Positions 9,031-12,652 of a DNA stretch of 12,652 nt are shown here, one piece after another (positions within the stretch are counted from its first letter, which is position 1; each line of letters starts with the position of its first letter). A program made the position numbers and the translations under genes. The notes beneath the pieces are model-generated. The model made no database searches. It saw nothing but the letters and a program-made list of their open reading frames with translations, and was not told the origin of the DNA. Origin of the DNA: Hemicentrotus pulcherrimus (taxonomy: Eukaryota > Echinodermata > Echinoidea > Camarodonta > Strongylocentrotidae); the NCBI GenBank assembly GCA_003118195.1, contig BEXV01005517.1, positions 3,993-16,644 of the forward strand, written 5' to 3'.

Positions 9031-9396
9031 AGGTAAAGACCAGTATTGGAAACGCCCCAATTTCAAAAAATTAAATGAAAGCTCTCATTACAAATCATGT
9101 GAAAGAATATGTTTTGACTAATACATGATGATAACAAATTTGCCGGAAAACCGCCTACTAATTGATGTTTTTGGTAAATTTGTTTCTCTCATGGTCTGTG
9201 AGAGATATAGGGTAGTCCCATATACATCTTTCTGTGTATAGTGCTTGTAACTTTACGAAGAATGGGCCAAATTTCTTATCATTTTGATGATTCCAGAACC
9301 TTGCAGATGCTAGATGCTAGATGATCAACCTTTTCTGATAGATTCCACAACGTTTCTTTCACAATGCAATCACATGACCATAACTGGTCTTTACCT
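9031..9396. mobile_element. TTAA-flanked MITE (Kolobok- or piggyBac-like)
   Basis: Perfect 14-bp inverted ends, AGGTAAAGACCAGT at 9031-9044 and its complement at 9383-9396, are each flanked by TTAA (9027-9030 and 9397-9400). TTAA duplications are used by piggyBac and Kolobok transposons. The purine start AGG fits Kolobok ends better than the usual pyrimidine start of piggyBac, but this relies on remembered family rules. The interior has no transposase frame. The left end lies within the read-through frame that follows the LRR exon and supplies its stop at 9075. Confidence 0.65.
9306..9323. repeat. Short GATGCTA tandem
   Basis: GATGCTAGATGCTAGATG is a minor tandem with a 7-bp period, inside the TTAA-flanked element. 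Confidence 0.85.
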
Positions 9397-9400
9397 TTAA

Positions 9401-10224
9401 GGACAACAAATAGTGAAATGTTGTCGTCTTCTTGGAGTAGTAAATATCATGACATGTGCACGTGATGACAATACAAAAGTTAAAGAACGTAACCGCACGA
9501 TGCGTAAACACTGACAATGCAATGCATGCAAAAAACAATGAACGATGGGCGAGTACACACACATGCTTGTACAACAACATGACACAGCACTGGCAAATTA
9601 TTATTCAATACAATCTGAGAATGTATAGTATTATCTAGATCTATTAGGAATTAATAAATAATTCCATAATTCCATAAATTGGGTCTTAAAAAATATTCCA
9701 ACTATATGAGCGACAGTGTAGTAAAACATTGGATAGATATCACTAATATACTCATTTTTTTAAAGATAAATACAAAATCTTATTAAAGGGTAAGTCCAAT
9801 GGGAAGAAATAAGAAGGAAGAGTGAGATTCTTCCCTTTATTTTAGACTGTAATGCCTTGTAGTGTCTGTCACATTCACATTTGCATAATCCTAACGACTT
9901 GCCGGATTAAGGCATCATTTATCAATGTTAAATATATGATGCATGGCCCTACGTGTTGTCAGTGCACTTCAAAATGATCATGAAGTGCCTTTAAAAGTTT
10001 TTAAAAAATTGAGTGACCGGTTTTACCATACCGGTACTCATATTTCCAACTAGACTGTAGTGTTAGGAAAACAAAAAACAAAATTTCGATATCCAATCAT
10101 AATTTTTTTAATAATCAGACAGGTCATCTGCTTGTAAAAGTCATGGTAATCCTGACTGACCTAAAGGTTTATTATTATGACTGCAGCATGAGCTAAATCC
10201 AGTATTTTGTTTCAGAATCTGAGG
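9401..10224 (+). other. AT-rich intron or intergenic sequence; no gene seen
   Basis: No exon was recognised. Small structures are present: inverted 8-mers GCACTTCA/TGAAGTGC at 9964-9971 and 9981-9988 with a 9-nt loop, and two ACCGGT hexamers at 10017-10022 and 10030-10035. Open frames around 9359-9638 lack motifs. Confidence 0.6.
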
Positions 10225-10830
10225 CAATGTAATGTAGGTCTCGTACACACCGAGCCCCGCACAATATTCCCTACCCAGCAGCTTGCCATGGATTTTAGAG
10301 ACTGTACGGGAACCTTCTGATTTTGATTTCTACAGCATGTGTGGTCACATATATTGGGGCGCCCGGAAGGTGCCCGGTGAAAATTGGTCGAGTGAAAATG
10401 CAAGACACTCGTAAGGGTGCTGCCAGCCGGTAAGCTTATGGGCTCCGTCCGATGAACAGGTGAACTGCGGGGCCCGGCTGCGGTCATCAAAGCGTCCGGC
10501 TTGGTGCCGTGAGGCTCTGAATTATGTGACATCCGCGCCTCCTGTATTGAAAGCTGCATTGAACATTGAGCTTTGACAGAAACAAATTGTGTGGGGCCCA
10601 TCCGGGCACCACATGGGACCCGTACAGTGCCCCATTTGACCTTAATGGTCACATGATAATGCCAGAAGAATTAAGGTGCAGCCAACTCAGCACCACAGCG
10701 CCTGTACGGCTGATGAAAAATGTCCCAGCACCTGTAGGATCTGTACGGAAGCCGGCTGGTTTCCTGACGAAAGTTCCCAATGTCTCTTTTTAACGTGCCG
10801 TACAGGCCCCGGAGTGTATAGGTATGTGAA
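10225..10830. repeat. GC-rich island with a repeated CTGTACGG word, possible DNA element
   Basis: GC and CpG content rise sharply against AT-rich flanks. The 8-mer CTGTACGG or its complement occurs five times: 10302-10309, 10620-10627, 10702-10709, 10741-10748 and 10798-10805. Left and right edges show a weak inverted similarity near 10244-10259 and 10804-10819 (12 of 16 positions). The repeated words resemble the subterminal transposase-binding repeats seen in some hAT and CACTA elements, but no clean target duplication was found. Open frames on both strands (10212-10652 minus, 10566-10793 plus) appear to reflect the high GC content and show no known domain. Confidence 0.45.
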
Positions 10831-10949
10831 AGCCCCATAACCGAGTCACTTTAAGGATTGTACAACATGTTCTGGCATTTACTGATGCTGATATATGTAT
10901 TTCTTAATCCTAGAAATATTATGTTGTTGAAAGTTAAGCATTTCTTATA

Positions 10950-11510
10950 ATCAGTATTATTGTATGCCCTGGGGGTATGCTGGTGAGTACTTTGGATTCA
11001 GCAGCATTACGCCACTGGGCCAGGTCATGTACTTGTGTGCGCTCTAACTGCCACATTCCGTGACAGATTTCTTTCAAATTTTTTATGGAGGTGTATCTTG
11101 GTATAATCTACACACCTTTAATTTTTGGTAATGCTGCCCCCAGTGTTCTGTCTTTCTATAGGGTAAAAGGTAATATTTTAATAGATGTCTTAATCTACAC
11201 ACCTCTTATTTGTGGGCGATGCTGCCCTCATTCTTCTGTTTTTTATATGGTCAAACTTCATATTCTCTTATGCGCTCTAACTGCCACATTTTTTGACGGA
11301 TTCTTTTCAAATTGTGTAGGTGTGTAAGTTAAATCTACACATCTTTAGTGTTTAATGATGCTTCCACCTGTGTTCTATCTGTTATAGGGTCATAGGTCAT
11401 ATTTTGGTTGTCTTTTGTGCGCTTTAACTGCCACATTTCTTGACAGATTTTTTTCTTCAATTTTTTTATAGAGATACATTATACTACTACATATATTGTT
11501 TTGGTGATGC
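10950..11510. repeat. Degenerate tandem repeat, unit about 147 bp
   Basis: The word TGCGCTCTAACTGCCACATT and a close variant begin units at 11038, 11271 and 11418. The last two are 147 bp apart; the first interval (233 bp) contains an extra partial unit around 11182-11268 that repeats the ATCTACACACCT...GATGCTGCC section. A partial unit tail is visible before 11038. A shared core (TTCAAATTTTTTATGGAGGT in the first unit) aligns with the core of the downstream array, so the two are probably distant relatives. No coding role is apparent. Confidence 0.75.
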
Positions 11511-11560
11511 TAGCTGCTCCTTGTCTTGACAGTAGCCGAGCCACTGGTGGCAATCTCTAC

Positions 11561-11622
11561 GTCATCCTTTTTTAAGGGAGGGGAGAGGGGATCTTTGTCC
11601 TTCCTTCAAATATAAGGATGAC
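11561..11622. repeat. Short inverted repeat
   Basis: GTCATCCTT at 11561-11569 pairs with AAGGATGAC at 11614-11622, with weaker outward similarity between about 11542-11560 and 11630-11650. It may be a small decayed inverted-repeat element; no target duplication is evident. Confidence 0.45.
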
Positions 11623-12024
11623 ACAAAAATCGCTGCGACTGCCAGGGAATACATTCGCATCAATTACGTGGCAATACAAATTGTGATATTTCTAGTTATT
11701 ATATTTATTATTACACATTTTTTATGCCTCTGCCCACCTAAGCATTGTACTTTGGGGCTGTCCGTTCATCCGTCCCACTTTTTGGGTAGGCCTAACATGA
11801 TTTCTCAAGAACCACTTGAGATACGAATTTTAAACTTGTAAGAGGTCAGCGTTTTTGTAGTGTAAATCACACCTTCACTAATTATCATCAGGAAAACACA
11901 GTATACTCGTAATAAACAGTTTTTGCGTGGCCAATGTGATAAATTGTATCCCCCGAACAGTGGTTCGGAGGATAGTATGGATTTGGCCTCGTCGCGCGTC
12001 CGCCGCGTCCGCCGCAGAGATTTT
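11623..12024. other. Non-coding leader to the satellite array, with a CpG-rich block
   Basis: No gene is seen. The stretch includes a GTCCGTTCATCCGTCCC segment near 11759 and a CpG-dense block at 11989-12016, in which CGTCCGCCG is tandemly duplicated (11997-12014). This layout, a CpG-rich head followed by CTTGTGAACG units, recalls dispersed repeats common in marine invertebrates, so the leader is probably part of the same repeat. Confidence 0.5.
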
Positions 12025-12144
12025 CTTGTGAACGCTCTACAGGTCCAAGTTCTTGTCCGATCATTTTCAAATTTGGTATGAAGGTGTATTAAGGAAAGAG
12101 GATCTAGGATGAAGCCTATCGATTTTGGTGTGGGGCGGAGTCCT

Positions 12145-12158
12145 GTTGCCATGGTAAC
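12145..12158. promoter_or_regulatory. RFX X-box match, repeat unit 1
   Basis: GTTGCCATGGTAAC fits the RFX-factor X-box consensus GTNRCC-N(0-3)-RGYAAC at every position, with a 2-nt spacer. Binding in vivo is inferred only. Confidence 0.45.
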
Positions 12159-12304
12159 CATGATATAAAGAAATAGTTAGAATTACCTTGTGAACGCTCT
12201 ACAGGTCCGAGTTCTTGTCCAATCATTTTCAAATTTGGTATAAAGGTGTACTATTAAGGAAAGAGGATGAAGCCTATTGATTTTGGTGTGGGGGTGGAGT
12301 CCTG

Positions 12305-12318
12305 GTTGCCATGGTAAC
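12305..12318. promoter_or_regulatory. RFX X-box match, repeat unit 2
   Basis: The same 14-mer as in unit 1, unchanged, 160 bp further on. Confidence 0.45.
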
Positions 12319-12460
12319 CATGATATAAAGAAATAGTTAGGATTACCTTGTGAACGCTCTACAGGTCCGAGTTCTTGTCCGATCATTTTCAAATTTAGTA
12401 TGAAGGTGTATTAAGGAAAGAGGATGAAGCCTATTGATTTTGGTGTGGGGTGGAGTCCTG

Positions 12461-12474
12461 GTTGCCATGGTAAC
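12461..12474. promoter_or_regulatory. RFX X-box match, repeat unit 3
   Basis: The same 14-mer, unchanged, 156 bp after the previous copy. Confidence 0.45.
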
Positions 12475-12616
12475 CATGATATAAAGAAATAGTCAGGATT
12501 ACCTTGTGAACGCTCTACAGGTCCGAGTTCTTGTCCGATCATTTTCAAATTTGATATGAAGGTGTATTAAGGAAAGAGGATGAAGCTTATCGATTTTGGT
12601 GTGGAGCGGAGTCCTG

Positions 12617-12630
12617 GTTGCCATGGTAAC
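12617..12630. promoter_or_regulatory. RFX X-box match, repeat unit 4
   Basis: The same 14-mer, unchanged, 156 bp after the previous copy, although bases elsewhere in this unit differ from its neighbours. Confidence 0.45.
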
Positions 12631-12652
12631 CATGATATAAAGAAATAGTTAG

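Larger units (their letters stand above)
12025..12652. repeat. Satellite-like tandem array, unit 156-162 bp, running off the window
   Basis: Four units start with CTTGTGAACGCTCTACAGGT at 12025, 12187, 12347 and 12503, giving lengths of 162, 160, 156 and at least 150 bp. The units are nearly identical, differing by small indels (for example an extra CTAGGAT-like insertion in unit 1) and point changes, with units 2-4 closest. Each unit ends with a GTTGCCATGGTAAC palindrome followed by ATATAAAGAAATAG. High similarity implies recent amplification or homogenisation. Minus-strand frames across the array are by-products of the repeat. Confidence 0.95.

Noticed and set aside
10212..10652. 146-codon minus-strand frame as a gene
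   Set aside because: It lies in a GC-rich island where stops are rare, overlaps a frame on the other strand, and has no recognisable domain or splice structure.
10235..10826. TAGGT-type target duplication defining a hAT element
   Set aside because: Only a 5-7 base partial match flanks the island and the inverted edges agree at 12 of 16 positions, too weak to fix boundaries or a superfamily.
11805..12392. Minus-strand frames with repeated peptide blocks as a repeat protein
   Set aside because: The repeated peptides simply translate the satellite units; unit lengths of 162 and 160 bp do not share a constant frame shift, and stops interrupt the run.
12025..12652. Regular direct repeats as a CRISPR array
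   Set aside because: The whole 156-162 bp unit repeats, with no short repeat and unique spacer pattern, and the DNA is clearly eukaryotic. It is a satellite-type array.

Overview
The window looks like AT-rich nuclear DNA from a marine invertebrate deuterostome, most likely an echinoderm (sea urchin or sea star); amphioxus or hemichordate is a weaker alternative. The reasons are eukaryotic splice signals, a NACHT-type innate immune receptor of the kind that is hugely expanded in these animals, many short acatgta-type repeats, and several small DNA transposons. No bacterial-style gene organisation, tRNA or rRNA was seen.

The only confidently coding material is one plus-strand NLR-type (NACHT plus leucine-rich-repeat) gene, incomplete at both ends. 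A large NACHT exon lies at 454-2150. A 53-codon LRR-like exon follows at 8520-8678, after an intron of about 6.4 kb. Both junctions at this intron are phase 0, so the two exons join in frame. Any N-terminal effector exon (death-fold or other) would be upstream of the window, and further LRR exons and the stop codon would be downstream.

The rest is intron filled with repeats. Three elements have well-defined ends. A foldback element at 2843-3507 has 210-220 bp inverted arms, CAGTG ends and TA duplications (Tc1/mariner-like). A 660-bp element at 5944-6603 has 35-bp inverted ends beginning GGCC and TAA duplications (PIF/Harbinger-like); it carries a CpG-rich open reading frame with a good start context. 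A 366-bp element at 9031-9396 has 14-bp inverted ends flanked by TTAA (Kolobok- or piggyBac-like). A GC-rich island at about 10225-10830 contains five copies of one 8-mer in both orientations and may be another element.

The right-hand part (about 10950 to the window end) holds two related tandem-repeat families: a degenerate one with a unit near 147 bp, and a cleaner one with a 156-162 bp unit that runs off the window. Every unit of the second family carries a palindromic match to the RFX X-box.

Nothing here amounts to a demonstrated new biological system. The most worthwhile leads are the coding island inside the Harbinger-like element, the X-box satellite, the 8-mer cluster, and a possible membrane-anchored isoform of the NLR made by read-through of the LRR exon donor.
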